From: CAYMAT01 sp964388495
GTDB taxonomy: Bacteria > Patescibacteriota > Gracilibacteria > Peribacterales > Peribacteraceae
Assembly (NCBI GenBank): GCA_964388495.1
Contig: CAYMAT010000003.1
Location: 1-42,294 of the forward strand
DNA: 42,294 nucleotides
Direction of reading: 5' to 3'
A model generated the notes under the pieces. It did not search any database. It saw only the letters and a program-made list of their open reading frames with translations, and was not told the origin of the DNA. Position numbers and translations under genes: made by a program. Shown piece after piece: positions 1 to 8,182 of this stretch. The stretch's first letter is position 1. Every line of letters begins with the position of its first letter.

Positions 1-555
1 ATCCGTGTCCCACTGAAACTTAATCACCTTCAAGCCTCGCTTGCGGAGAATCTCCACCGCTCGCTCGGCACTGAGTGTGACGGTAACGGGAGCGACAAAA
101 CGCGAAGGATCCGTGGGATCCACAATATCCAGAGGCAGTGGTGGCTCACGCAGAACGGCTGGAGGGACAATGGCACTGAGCGCAAGTAACGGGACAACCG
201 CGAGGCTCAATTTGATGATGCTCAAACGGCGGGTGGCTGTGGATGTTGCGGATTTCCCTATGCGGCGGAGTGCAAAAAGAGACACGCCGAGAAGGCCCAG
301 ACCCACCAGCGCAACCGAAACGATTCCCGCCCGGAGAAGCGCGGTGTTCCCCGCAGCCGGATCTGGGAACATGGTCAGGAGCGAGGCGCACCACACAACA
401 TAGGCGATGTAGGCAACGCTGCCCAGACCCAGTATCCCGCGCTTCGCGGCACTGACGGATGCAGGGAGTGAAACAGGCTGCTGTAGTGGCGGCTGCGCCG
501 CCGGTTTCTGTACGCCATCCACGGAAGTTCCGGCCGGTGACACGGGATCGCTCAT
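1..555 (-). CDS. membrane protein with extracytoplasmic beta domain (partial)
   Basis: This reading frame starts at ATG 553-555 and stays open to the window edge, giving 185 residues with the C-terminus missing. The start overlaps the stop of the upstream lipoprotein gene as ATGA, so translation is probably coupled. Residues 1-38 are Pro/Gln/Ser-rich and look cytoplasmic. Two hydrophobic stretches follow (about 40-62 and 73-95), then a basic loop and a third (about 112-130). The last part, VAPVTVTLSAERAVEILRKR, resembles the opening strands of PKD-like repeats found on the surface of related bacteria. The PKD reading is an inference from about 45 residues. The specific function is unknown. 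Confidence 0.7.
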   Translation of the reverse strand, partial: MSDPVSPAGTSVDGVQKPAAQPPLQQPVSLPASVSAAKRGILGLGSVAYIAYVVWCASLLTMFPDPAAGNTALLRAGIVSVALVGLGLLGVSLFALRRIGKSATSTATRRLSIIKLSLAVVPLLALSAIVPPAVLREPPLPLDIVDPTDPSRFVAPVTVTLSAERAVEILRKRGLKVIKFQWDTD

Positions 556-1436
556 TGCGCGGGGTGGGAGGAAGCGGAGGTATTTGGCAGCGTCATTGGC
601 ATAAAGTTGAACATGTCCTGGCCGGAGAACTCCTGGAACTCTTTGGGGGGGGAGATTTTCTGGGCATCGTTCTGGTGCTCAAAATCCGCAGAAATATGCA
701 TTTGCATGCCAGACTGGTCCTTGGCGCTTATTACCCATTGTCCGCGTTCCAATGCAAACGATTCGGCATTGATCCAGAGTTCGCCCGCTACATCATATTT
801 TCCAAACTGTTCCAGTAACTTGCCCGATTGTGATTGGTCGGGAAGAGTTTTCATGAATTCCACCAGTTTTTGCGGATCCAGCACAACGGAGTAATGATAC
901 GCATCGTGACCCCGGACACGCTCCAGTCCGTGATCCTGCGTGACTTTAACTACACTTGCCTGAGCCTTGAGCATGACGGGATCCGGGCTGATTTCTTCCG
1001 GAGACGACTGGGGGGAGGCCGTGTGCCACCATGTACCTGCAGCCTTTTGCAGCTGTGTGACCAGAGGAAGCTCCGGCTGGGCATTGAGCGTGGTTACGGT
1101 GAAATACTGCTGATCAGCATCAGAGATTAGACGCGCATCACCTTGGATATTTTGAGGCGATTTCCCGGAGGCACTGACAACGGCATGGGCGGTCACGTCC
1201 GACTGCCTGCCGCCGTTGGCCACAGCCCCCGTCAAATGCAGCGAGCCCTTCCACGGCATGACCGCATTGGTGAGGGTGAAATCGATCTTCGCATCGAAAT
1301 CCGCGGACTGCAGCTGGCTGCCTGCCGTTACCGCCTTGCGCAATACATCGTCGCTCTGCAGAGAGCCCTGACGTTTACAGGACTGCAGCAGCAGTATTCC
1401 CATCAGCATGAAACCTATGGATAGACGTTTACGCAT
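552..1436 (-). CDS. secreted lipoprotein, possible LppX/LolA-like fold
   Basis: This 294-residue protein opens with a lipoprotein signal peptide, MRKRLSIGFMLMGILLLQSC, in which LLQSC is the lipobox and Cys20 the likely lipidated residue. An in-frame ATG 33 nt upstream is rejected, because it lacks the signal-peptide start and because a -10-like TACACT at 1445-1450 lies 8 nt before the chosen ATG. The mature part has alternating strands with patterns such as FTLTNAVMPWKGSLHLTG and GELWINAESFALERGQWVI. These recall the half-barrel lipoproteins of the LppX/LprG and LolA type, but I see no decisive motif. It overlaps the following membrane-protein gene by 4 nt. Its role is likely in the cell envelope. 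Confidence 0.7.
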   Translation of the reverse strand: MRKRLSIGFMLMGILLLQSCKRQGSLQSDDVLRKAVTAGSQLQSADFDAKIDFTLTNAVMPWKGSLHLTGAVANGGRQSDVTAHAVVSASGKSPQNIQGDARLISDADQQYFTVTTLNAQPELPLVTQLQKAAGTWWHTASPQSSPEEISPDPVMLKAQASVVKVTQDHGLERVRGHDAYHYSVVLDPQKLVEFMKTLPDQSQSGKLLEQFGKYDVAGELWINAESFALERGQWVISAKDQSGMQMHISADFEHQNDAQKISPPKEFQEFSGQDMFNFMPMTLPNTSASSHPAQ

Positions 1437-1504
1437 CGCAGAACAGTGTAATAGGCCGCCCTTCGTCAACCACTTGCGGAAAGGAAAACACAGTATCCCG
1501 TGCT

Positions 1505-2401
1505 CTACCGGGCGGGATACGCCTGCACATCTACAGGTTGTTCCACGGAAAAGCGGATAGTGCGCCGTCTGCTGGCCTTCACATCAGCAACAAGATTCAG
1601 GAGTCTGACCTCGCTGCGCCTGAGGCTGAGCGGTTTAACGAAGACGAGCTGAACATGGTCATTCATAAGGGCTGGCGCGGAAAGTGTCAGTGCCTCTCCG
1701 CGGGTGTTGGCAACGTACAGGTTCTGTAGATCGGCATTGGTGGCAGATCCCTGATTGGTGAAAGTAATGGCGCTGATACCTTGGTCCCGGTTACCGGAAA
1801 CCGACAGGCGCAGGCGGGCAACCGTCCTCCGGTCTCCGTAACTCACGGTCTCCGTCAGCGGCAGAAATTCCACAACGACCGTACCGGTCTCTTGCCCTAC
1901 AGAACGGATGACAGCGGCAGTCTTCTGTTGCATGAGAGTCACCGGCGCGCTTGCGGCAATGGAAGAGGAATCCGGGATGACAAAACGGTGTTCCCCGTAC
2001 ACAGAGGAATTCTGCACAAAGTCCGCGACAATCTGGATCTGTACTCCTTTTACGCACGCAGGCACTTGAATACCCTGCAGAGAGATCCGCGCCACACCGT
2101 CCCGGCGCACTTTGGCGCCTGTTTTCCCAACGCGCTCTCCGTTCATGAACGCATAGAGCTGGTCTATATCGGCAATATCGCCTTGCCCCTGGTGCCGTAC
2201 AGCGATCTCCGAAATGGCGGGGGTACCGGTGCATGGGGTATCAACGTACAGCGTGAGAACGGGAACGCGCTGCGCGCCGCGGGGGATGGTTCCCTGGGAA
2301 CTTTCTGCTACGACGGTAAATCCTCCGTCCGCCGCAAAAGCCAGTGTGGGCGCCAGAAACAGCGCACCCGTGAGAAACAAGCGAAGACGCATGCTGCTCA
2401 T
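1505..2401 (-). CDS. secreted protein with two beta-sandwich repeats
   Basis: The 298-residue protein has a clear signal peptide (MRLRLFLTGALFLAPTLAFA, cleavage near AFA-AD). A second Met, three codons in, could be the true start. The mature protein is two copies of one beta-rich unit, about 25-150 and 155-298. Each runs from a strand with V-x-L-x-L, through a D-hydrophobic-x-x-L-Y motif (IDQLYAFMNGERVG; DLQNLYVANTRGEA), to a closing strand ending in VADF or VADV. I know this layout from repeated surface domains of CPR bacteria, but it has no assigned function. Two Cys in the first copy (TPCTG and VPACVKG) could pair. It lies upstream of the lipoprotein gene and may share its transcript. Confidence 0.7.
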   Translation of the reverse strand: MSSMRLRLFLTGALFLAPTLAFAADGGFTVVAESSQGTIPRGAQRVPVLTLYVDTPCTGTPAISEIAVRHQGQGDIADIDQLYAFMNGERVGKTGAKVRRDGVARISLQGIQVPACVKGVQIQIVADFVQNSSVYGEHRFVIPDSSSIAASAPVTLMQQKTAAVIRSVGQETGTVVVEFLPLTETVSYGDRRTVARLRLSVSGNRDQGISAITFTNQGSATNADLQNLYVANTRGEALTLSAPALMNDHVQLVFVKPLSLRRSEVRLLNLVADVKASRRRTIRFSVEQPVDVQAYPAR

Positions 2402-2442
2402 ACTACGCCTGTCTTATAGATTGGTCACAAAAATACACATCT

Positions 2443-3330
2443 TTACCAGCTGCCGCTTGCACCGCCTCCGCCACTGCTTCCTCCCCCAAAACCTCCAAAT
2501 CCACCTCCTCCGCTTCCCCCCATTCCTCCTCCAAAACCCCCAAAGCCTCCACCCCAGCGTCCGCGTCTATTCTTCCCAAAGCGTGACGCGTTTTTGGACA
2601 GCACATAATCCACCAGCAATCCAAACAGGATAAAGGGCGGAATGGATAGCCACCAGTTGAATGCCAGAGCGGCAATGAGGCCAAATACGCCCCCCAATAC
2701 TCCACCCAGCCACCACGATTTGGTGGAAGCCATCCATGCTCCGAATATCTGGAAAAGAATGAATGCGACGAAAAGCAGAAAGGGGAAGGTATCACTACCT
2801 GAATCTGCGTAACGGTCCGCGGTGTACTCACCGCCAATGTGCTTGATGAGCGCATCAACACCAGCGGTAAGACCCTCAAAATATTTTCCCTCCTGGAACT
2901 GGGGGGTCATGTCGGTATCGATAACGCCCTTGGCGACGATATCCGGAACAGCACCTTCTAGACCGTAGCCGACTTCAATGCGTACCTTGTGGTCCGCTGC
3001 GGCCAATACCATCAGGATGCCGTTGTTCTTGTCGTTCTTCCCCACCCCCCACGCGCGGAACACCGTATTGGCTACATCCTCAATGGGCTGATCATGGAGT
3101 GAGTCCGTAATGAAAATCGCGATCTCATTACTCGTTTGCTTTTCATACGCAGAAAGGGTGCCCTCCAGCGACGCTTCTTGCTCGCTGGTCAACACCGTCG
3201 CAGCGCCCTTTTCGGACATGTACTGCGTCACAAAGCCGTCATTGGACGGAACGTCATACGCCAGCACCGTCCCGGTCATGCCCAGGACGGTGGTGACGAT
3301 TGCAACGCTCTGGAGTGCGCGCATGGGCAT
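2443..3330 (-). CDS. TPM-domain (YgcG-family) membrane protein
   Basis: The protein has 295 residues: a signal peptide (to about residue 25), then a TPM domain (about 40-175) with the family pattern NEIAIFITDSL, RAWGVGKNDKNNGILMVLA and the strand VRIEVGYGLEGAVPD. Two hydrophobic segments follow (about 190-232), and the C-terminal tail is very Gly-rich (GGFGG, GGSGGGG, ending GASGSW). This tail is typical of YgcG proteins. TPM domains have been linked to phosphatase activity and to photosystem repair in plants; the bacterial role is unsettled. It starts 2 nt after the lemA stop, an arrangement common in bacteria and good evidence for joint function at the membrane. Met3 is an alternative start. 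Confidence 0.85.
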   Translation of the reverse strand: MPMRALQSVAIVTTVLGMTGTVLAYDVPSNDGFVTQYMSEKGAATVLTSEQEASLEGTLSAYEKQTSNEIAIFITDSLHDQPIEDVANTVFRAWGVGKNDKNNGILMVLAAADHKVRIEVGYGLEGAVPDIVAKGVIDTDMTPQFQEGKYFEGLTAGVDALIKHIGGEYTADRYADSGSDTFPFLLFVAFILFQIFGAWMASTKSWWLGGVLGGVFGLIAALAFNWWLSIPPFILFGLLVDYVLSKNASRFGKNRRGRWGGGFGGFGGGMGGSGGGGFGGFGGGSSGGGGASGSW

Positions 3331-3332
3331 TC

Positions 3333-3890
3333 TTAGAATTGAACGGCCGGTGCGCTGGAAGCTCCTTCCGCAGCCTGGAACATTTTCTCTTCCCGGAAGC
3401 CGAACATCCCGGCCATGATGTTGGCGGGGAAAGTGCGGGTACGGATGTTATATGCATTGACGGCATCGTTGTAATCCTTGCGTGCCACGGCGATGCGGTT
3501 TTCCGTTCCCTCCAGCTGCGTCATCAGATCACGGAATGCCTGCGTCGCCTGCAATTGGGGATACGCCTCCACAGTGACCATCAAGCGCGAGAGCGCCGTA
3601 TCAAACTGGTTTGCCGCATCCACCTTGGCATTGATGCTTCCGGCACTCTGCCACTGGCTGCGGGCTTCCGTGACTGCGGTAAAAGTGCTCTGTTCAAAAT
3701 TCGCAGCGCCTTTCACTGTGCTTACCAAATTAGGCACCAGATCAAAACGGCGCTGGTACTGCGTTTCCACCTGCGCCCATTGAGCCTGCACCTGTGCCTG
3801 CGAACGAATGAGGCCATTGTAGGAACTCCAAACCCACACGATCAGGAGAACCGCAACGGCGCCGATGATGAGAAGAGGCTTGTTTTTCAT
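3333..3890 (-). CDS. lemA: LemA family protein
   Basis: A 185-residue LemA protein: a short cytoplasmic N-terminus, one membrane anchor (about residues 5-22), then a long helical domain with the signature YNGLIRSQAQVQAQWAQVET and QYQRRFDLVPNLVSTVKGAA. The length matches the family, which has about 180-200 residues. LemA proteins are exposed helical-bundle proteins of unknown biochemical activity, usually encoded beside a TPM/YgcG gene as here. The 5' leader (3891-3925) carries no Shine-Dalgarno sequence and is strongly pyrimidine-rich on the coding strand. No clear promoter is visible just upstream, so it may be cotranscribed with the DUF1761 gene. Confidence 0.93.
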   Translation of the reverse strand: MKNKPLLIIGAVAVLLIVWVWSSYNGLIRSQAQVQAQWAQVETQYQRRFDLVPNLVSTVKGAANFEQSTFTAVTEARSQWQSAGSINAKVDAANQFDTALSRLMVTVEAYPQLQATQAFRDLMTQLEGTENRIAVARKDYNDAVNAYNIRTRTFPANIMAGMFGFREEKMFQAAEGASSAPAVQF

Positions 3891-3925
3891 GAGGAGTGAG
3901 GAAAAGGAGAAAGAAAATCCATTCT

Positions 3926-4330
3926 TCAGCCCCAGTATCCGATGATCAAGCAGATCACCAGGATATTGGCCAGCTGATAGCCGGTATTGATCAGCAGTAA
4001 CGTGTACGGTCTCCTGTCAAAAAGATGCTGTACCAGTTGCGGCAGGAATACGAATATCAGCCATAAAACGGAACCCACAAACAGCGTCACCCATACCGGC
4101 GTGCCCAGCGCCAAAAACATGCGGAGCGCGATGACGTACATGAAGCCGCTCAGAACGGACACAAAAAAGGCGGCGGGCGGAGGACCCTTCTGGAGCATGT
4201 CATCCGTTATGCCGGTCATCTTTTTCCACGGCACAAGAAACAGCCATTTACCGTACCACAAGAACCCTATGGCTAGGGGGATAATGGAGGCGACGGCGAG
4301 AGCGGGATACGGCTGTAAGAGCGACACCAT
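3926..4330 (-). CDS. DUF1761 family small membrane protein
   Basis: This is a 134-residue protein with four predicted membrane segments (about 10-30, 50-72, 80-100, 112-132). The DUF1761 signature is visible in IGFLWYGKWLFLVPWKKMTG near the N-terminus, where the Trp-Tyr and the Lys-Met-Thr-Gly turn are characteristic, and in the Gly/Tyr-containing last helix. The biochemical function of the family is unknown. A -10-like TATCAT lies about 25 nt upstream. The gene precedes lemA by 35 nt on the same strand and may begin that transcript. Confidence 0.8.
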   Translation of the reverse strand: MVSLLQPYPALAVASIIPLAIGFLWYGKWLFLVPWKKMTGITDDMLQKGPPPAAFFVSVLSGFMYVIALRMFLALGTPVWVTLFVGSVLWLIFVFLPQLVQHLFDRRPYTLLLINTGYQLANILVICLIIGYWG

Positions 4331-4409
4331 AAACGATGGGGGGAAACCCTAAAATGATACCCCAATCCCCGCGGAAGACATCAAACGCTCTTGCAAGATG
4401 GACATTGGA

Positions 4410-4486
4410 TGGTCGGGACGAGAGGACTTGAACCTCCGACCTCACGGTCCCGAACCGTGCGCTCTAGCCAACTGAGCTACGTCCCG
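4410..4486 (-). tRNA. tRNA-Pro (anticodon CGG)
   Basis: On the minus strand a full cloverleaf can be drawn: acceptor CGGGACG/CGTCCCG, D-arm GCTC/GAGC, anticodon arm CACGG-TTCGGGA-CCGTG, and T-arm GGAGG-TTCAAGT-CCTCT. The anticodon is CGG, which reads CCG. The C1-G72 pair and A73 match the identity set of bacterial tRNA-Pro. The 3' CCA is encoded in the DNA (4410-4412). The mature body without CCA is 74 nt. Confidence 0.97.
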
Positions 4487-4498
4487 ACAACGCAGGGG

Positions 4499-4527
4499 AT
4501 CATAGTGAAGGAAGGGGCATTCGCCAA
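4499..4527 (-). promoter_or_regulatory. promoter of tRNA-Pro
   Basis: On the minus strand TTGGCG (4522-4527), a 17-nt spacer and TATGAT (4499-4504) form a good sigma-70-type promoter. The tRNA 5' end lies 12 nt downstream, as expected for a short 5' trailer removed by RNase P. Confidence 0.65.
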
Positions 4528-4621
4528 CAGCCTCTCAAATGCGGCACTGAAAGTGGGCAAACCCCGATGTTTTGTATTCAAAAACAGCGTTAAAAACGGA
4601 TTTGAACCAGGTTAAGTATTC

Positions 4622-4649
4622 TAGACATTTTTACAGGATCCTTTACACT
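4622..4649 (+). promoter_or_regulatory. promoter in the tRNA-Pro / RskA-like intergenic region
   Basis: TAGACA (4622-4627), a 16-nt spacer and TACACT (4644-4649) form a promoter pointing into a 380-nt stretch that otherwise lacks a recognised gene. A transcript starting near 4656 would open with a small hairpin (CCCCT-TATC-AGGGG, 4656-4669) just before the ATG of the small ORF at 4675. Confidence 0.5.
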
Positions 4650-4674
4650 GTTCTACCCCTTATCAGGGGATTTT

Positions 4675-4791
4675 ATGTCCACAGTGAAGCAATTTACCCC
4701 GCTCGCTGTCCTACCGCTTGTGCTCACGCACGTGCTGGTTATCTCCTTCCTGACGCTGGATCTGGTGATGACCATCCCCAGCTTCAGCTGA
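4675..4791 (+). CDS. candidate small membrane protein (38 aa)
   Basis: A 38-codon ORF starts at ATG 4675. The peptide has a short polar start (MSTVKQFTP) followed by one hydrophobic stretch (LAVLPLVLTHVLVISFLTL) long enough to span a membrane. It sits 25 nt behind a plausible promoter, with AGGGGA 5 nt before the ATG; this also forms the 3' arm of a small hairpin. I recognise no family. It occupies the only stretch over 300 nt in the window without a conventional gene (4487-4864). The alternative is that the promoter drives a non-coding RNA, or that the ORF is chance. Confidence 0.4.
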   Translation: MSTVKQFTPLAVLPLVLTHVLVISFLTLDLVMTIPSFS

Positions 4792-4864
4792 AAAGCGGGA
4801 GCGAGCAAAACACGAGTAAACACGGGCAGACGCCTTTAACGCCTGCGCTGGAGCCGTAGCCGGA

Positions 4865-5368
4865 TCATCTCTTCCGCTCCTTGAGCGGGCCGGTGGCGAT
4901 ACTGGCAGCGGAAGGATTGGGTGCGCCTTGTGCTTCCAGCGTCACCACCACGGCCATCGCCCCAGTCAGATCCTGCGGGACGGTAGCGTTCACTGCATGC
5001 CGAACATCCCCCAGAATGCTGGCCAATTCGCCCACGCGTACTTTGCTTTGGTCAGCAAGCTCCACCCAGACTCCGTACTGCTTTCCCTTGGGAGCCTTTT
5101 CGATATTGAGACGCACGTCGACAATGGAATTCTTGTCTTCAAAAACGTGAACCTGCGCAACACCGTTGGCATTGGTTTTCTTCTCGCCTTTCATGGCACC
5201 AACGGCAAACCATGTTTCCAAGCCGTGTTGCGGATGCCGCACGGGGCCGGTGGGCATGACGGTATTGAGAACCTCTTTGCCTATGACGGGATCTGTTTTC
5301 ACCTTGCCTTTACCGCAGGCGGTAAGAACAAGCGGAATGCAGAGAGACATGACAAACAGACGCTTCAT
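4865..5368 (-). CDS. lipoprotein with RskA-like (anti-sigma-K C-terminal) domain
   Basis: The 167-residue protein starts with a lipoprotein signal peptide (MKRLFVMSLCIPLVLTAC; lipobox LTAC, Cys18). The mature part resembles the extracytoplasmic domain of RskA-type anti-sigma factors. It has a strand rich in V and D, then EKAPKGKQYGVWVELADQSK (compare the PPxGKxYQxWxV pattern), then VVVTLEAQGAPNPSAAS, which matches the closing V-T-x-E-x-x-G-x-x-x-P motif. The sigma-binding cytoplasmic N-terminus and the transmembrane helix of real anti-sigma factors are absent. It therefore probably does not bind a sigma factor itself. No sigma-factor gene is adjacent. Confidence 0.7.
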   Translation of the reverse strand: MKRLFVMSLCIPLVLTACGKGKVKTDPVIGKEVLNTVMPTGPVRHPQHGLETWFAVGAMKGEKKTNANGVAQVHVFEDKNSIVDVRLNIEKAPKGKQYGVWVELADQSKVRVGELASILGDVRHAVNATVPQDLTGAMAVVVTLEAQGAPNPSAASIATGPLKERKR

Positions 5369-5410
5369 AGGATGATGAGAAAGTACCGCAACTCTACCGC
5401 CATGTATTGC

Positions 5411-7345
5411 TTACCACAATATGCCCGGCTGCCGGGAAGCCGTGGCAGACCGTTCAGCATCGGCATTGGACTTTGCGGCTCTGTACAGATCATTCAGCGT
5501 CTTTGACTGGGGCGGGTAGCTGCGCACAAGGTACGGCAGGATCTGGCCGAGTATTTCCACGTTATCGGAAAGTGCGATGAAGTGGTCGTTCCGCGAGATA
5601 GACTCGGCGTACAGGCGGAAGGTGGTGATGGCGTCCTCTTGCGTCAGCCAGGGGACATCAATTCCGCGCTGGCGCAGCTGCAGCGCGCGGAGAAGCGGCT
5701 GCAGGTAATTCATACGCCCCGTATCCCACGCAATACGCATAGCTTCCACCGCGGCTGCGTTGTTGTTTTGCGCCAGATACAGCTCGCCCTGGATAATCCA
5801 AACACGAGGATCGATGGCGTTGTCCTTCTTATAATCATCAATGGCAGCTTGCGATGCAGCAAAGTTCTTTTCCCCCAGACGCAGTACGGCGCGGCTTAAG
5901 TGAAGATCGCGTGAGAAAATCTCGTTCTTCCCCAAGTCATACCAGGAAATCGCCTCGTCCGTACGGCCCGCGGCTTCCGCGTGCCTCCCCATGGCGGTGA
6001 TGAACAGCATCCGTCCCTCCCAGAGGAGCGTGGCTCCCAGGAGCAGTGCCAGGAATATTTCCCCCCGGCGCTGCCATGACCCTCCGCGCACGGGAGACGT
6101 TTCATTATTCGCCAAGTACCCGAGCATCAGCGTAAAGGGGAGAGCTATACCCACAAACTGCAGATTGTAGTCGATCATATTGTGCGCCAGTGTGCCCAAC
6201 ACTCCCGCCATCGCCGCAGTCTCCCATGCCAGATCCGCTGAACCTTTTTTGCGTAGGAGGCGTTTGAGAGCGGGAAAAAGCGCAAGGACGATGAACATCC
6301 CGAACAGCACGGATGCGGGTATGCCGCGCTCCAGGGAAAGCTTGAGAAACACGTTGTGCGGATGGTCTGCCGTGGCGATGACATTGCGTTCCAGCGGCTG
6401 CTGCGCAAAGCGGAAAGCATAGGGACCCCACCCCAAAAGCGGGCGCTCACGCGTGAGCTGCACAGCCTGTTCCCAGAAATCCCGGCGTTCGTTGATGGAC
6501 GTTTTCTTTTCCGCTGTCTCAAACTGAGCGCGCTTCACGACGGATTCCACGGGAAACTGCGTGGAGCGCAGGGCATTGACCCCGGCGAAGGTGCCCACGG
6601 TGAGCGCACCCAGAACCATAATGGTGATGCCTGCTGCTTTTCCCAGATCGGCGAAGTTTTTTTTGGCGTTGAGCCATGCGGCTGCCAGGGCGATGAACGC
6701 CGTCTGACCCGCAAACGAGAGTATTGCTCCGCGCGAATAACTGAGTGTCAGGCAACCCAAAACGATTCCCGTCACAAAGACGCCCGGCAGCCTCCACGTC
6801 CTACGAGCCCAGAGAAGGAAAAGCGGCCAGCAGAGCAGGAGGAACTCCGCCCAGGCATTGGGCCAATAGTCGGTCTGAAACCGCCAGTCCAGAAACGAAC
6901 CGACAAATCGGTTCACGGGCTGCAGGCAATACACGGCAATGCCGCCAAGGCAGGCAAGGAGGACGCAGATGCAAAGAGTGGTCGTGAACCTCTGTTTATC
7001 AAAATCCGATGCCCAACGGAGAACCCACAGAAAAATGAGTGCACAGGAGGAATCCCTCAGGATCTCGTCCAAGCCGTAGTTGCGCGTGAGCGAGAAGGCA
7101 AAGCTTACGATGGACCAGGCAAGAAAACCCATGAGCGCTGCCCACGTGGTCCAGTGTACCGGCCTTGCGTGCGCCTTCCCCGAACGCGCCTTCCAATAGG
7201 CACCATACGTGATGGCGACGGCAGCTATTCCCAAAAGCCATGTGGCATCCAAAGTCTTCCCCCCCTTCCACAGCACCGTACAAGCAAGGACGGCAGGCAA
7301 CAGCCACTCATGGATCACGCGGGACGCGGTGAGACGGGAATGCAC
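5411..7345 (-). CDS. O-antigen ligase-like polytopic protein with TPR-like tail
   Basis: This 644-residue protein has about a dozen membrane segments up to residue about 450 and a soluble C-terminal third. The Wzy_C signature is recognisable: RERPLLGWGPYAFRF followed by TADHPHNVFLKLSLERGIPA, with the conserved His-Asn before the next helix. Such proteins join or polymerise lipid-linked glycans (WaaL, Wzy) or transfer them to protein (PglL). The tail (about 460-600) is helical with TPR-like repeats. The start is GTG at 7343-7345, since the sequence TACACT lies 7 nt upstream, a spacing seen at many starts here. It follows the mscS gene by 15 nt. The substrate cannot be told from sequence. Confidence 0.82.
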   Translation of the reverse strand: MHSRLTASRVIHEWLLPAVLACTVLWKGGKTLDATWLLGIAAVAITYGAYWKARSGKAHARPVHWTTWAALMGFLAWSIVSFAFSLTRNYGLDEILRDSSCALIFLWVLRWASDFDKQRFTTTLCICVLLACLGGIAVYCLQPVNRFVGSFLDWRFQTDYWPNAWAEFLLLCWPLFLLWARRTWRLPGVFVTGIVLGCLTLSYSRGAILSFAGQTAFIALAAAWLNAKKNFADLGKAAGITIMVLGALTVGTFAGVNALRSTQFPVESVVKRAQFETAEKKTSINERRDFWEQAVQLTRERPLLGWGPYAFRFAQQPLERNVIATADHPHNVFLKLSLERGIPASVLFGMFIVLALFPALKRLLRKKGSADLAWETAAMAGVLGTLAHNMIDYNLQFVGIALPFTLMLGYLANNETSPVRGGSWQRRGEIFLALLLGATLLWEGRMLFITAMGRHAEAAGRTDEAISWYDLGKNEIFSRDLHLSRAVLRLGEKNFAASQAAIDDYKKDNAIDPRVWIIQGELYLAQNNNAAAVEAMRIAWDTGRMNYLQPLLRALQLRQRGIDVPWLTQEDAITTFRLYAESISRNDHFIALSDNVEILGQILPYLVRSYPPQSKTLNDLYRAAKSNADAERSATASRQPGILW

Positions 7346-7360
7346 GGAGTTCAGTGTACC

Positions 7361-7900
7361 TCAACTCTTCTGCGACAGGTTGACGATCACGTTGTTACTG
7401 AGTGCGCCGTTGGGGATCACGATAGTACGGCCGTCGTCTCCCCGCAGTGTCGTACTGAACATCTCAATGCGCATCACGGTGCCTTCCTGGCCCTGTGCGA
7501 TGATGGTGTCCCCCACGCGGAAGGGTTTGAAAAAGAGTATGAGGATTCCACCGGCAAGATTACTGAGACTCCCCTGAAGTGAGAGGCCCACCGCTAATCC
7601 TATGGCACCCAGGAAGGCAATAAAGGACGTCATCTGCACGCCGATCATGTTGGCGACAGTCATGAGTACCAGGATTTTGAGGATCACCCCCACCGCGCTC
7701 TCCGAAAAACTCCGGAGCGATGGATCCACGCGCTGTGAATGCAAAGCCCTGTCCATCATGCTGGTCAGCATTCGCACCAAACGGAACCCCACAAAAAGCA
7801 CGAGAATGGCCAGCACAAAGTGCGGTACGTATTGGATCGCCAAGCTCATGGCCAGGTCCCTGTATACAGAGACGAAGGAAAGGGCGTCGGTAGTATTCAT
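7361..7900 (-). CDS. MscS-family mechanosensitive channel, short form
   Basis: A 179-residue MscS protein with two N-terminal membrane segments (about 22-45 and 68-92). The pore helix region is GAIGLAVGLSLQGSLSNLAGG, with the Gly/Ala packing typical of TM3, followed by the beta domain with FRVGDTI and DGRTIVIPNG. The protein stops at NVIVNLSQKS, just after the beta domain. The alpha/beta cage that forms the cytoplasmic vestibule in E. coli MscS (286 residues) is missing. The frame stays open upstream through the tRNA-Leu gene, so the start is set at ATG 7898-7900. A TATACT -10 element lies at 7923-7928. Confidence 0.88.
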   Translation of the reverse strand: MNTTDALSFVSVYRDLAMSLAIQYVPHFVLAILVLFVGFRLVRMLTSMMDRALHSQRVDPSLRSFSESAVGVILKILVLMTVANMIGVQMTSFIAFLGAIGLAVGLSLQGSLSNLAGGILILFFKPFRVGDTIIAQGQEGTVMRIEMFSTTLRGDDGRTIVIPNGALSNNVIVNLSQKS

Positions 7901-8027
7901 ATGCGCGGGGGAAGGCAAAACGAGTATAAACGAGGAGCAGCGCCAGACGAAGCCCGTGGATTGCCTTTGGGGTAGGAACGGCTCAGGAGCTGTGGTATGC
8001 TCCGCCGGCTCCGATCTTTTCACAGAT

Positions 8028-8114
8028 GCCCAGATGGCGGAATTGGTAGACGCGCACGCTTCAGGAGCGTGTATCCTCACGGATGTGGAGGTTCGAGTCC
8101 TCTTCTGGGCACCA
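8028..8114 (+). tRNA. tRNA-Leu (anticodon CAG)
   Basis: A class II tRNA with acceptor GCCCAGA/TCTGGGC, anticodon arm CACGC-TTCAGGA-GCGTG, a long variable arm (ATCCTCACGGAT region) and T-arm GGAGG-TTCGAGT-CCTCT. Anticodon CAG reads CTG. Discriminator A73 fits leucine identity, and the CCA is encoded (8112-8114). An extended -10 element, TGGTATGCT, ends at 8001, 26 nt upstream. Confidence 0.97.
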
Positions 8115-8182
8115 TTCAGTCGCGGTTGCTGATCACCGCGCTTTAATCGTATCCGCACTTCACTGCGGGGATGTGGAGTACC

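Noticed and set aside
6356..7582. A 408-codon plus-strand frame over the O-antigen-ligase and mscS genes
   Set aside because: It spans two real minus-strand genes and has no coherent domain.
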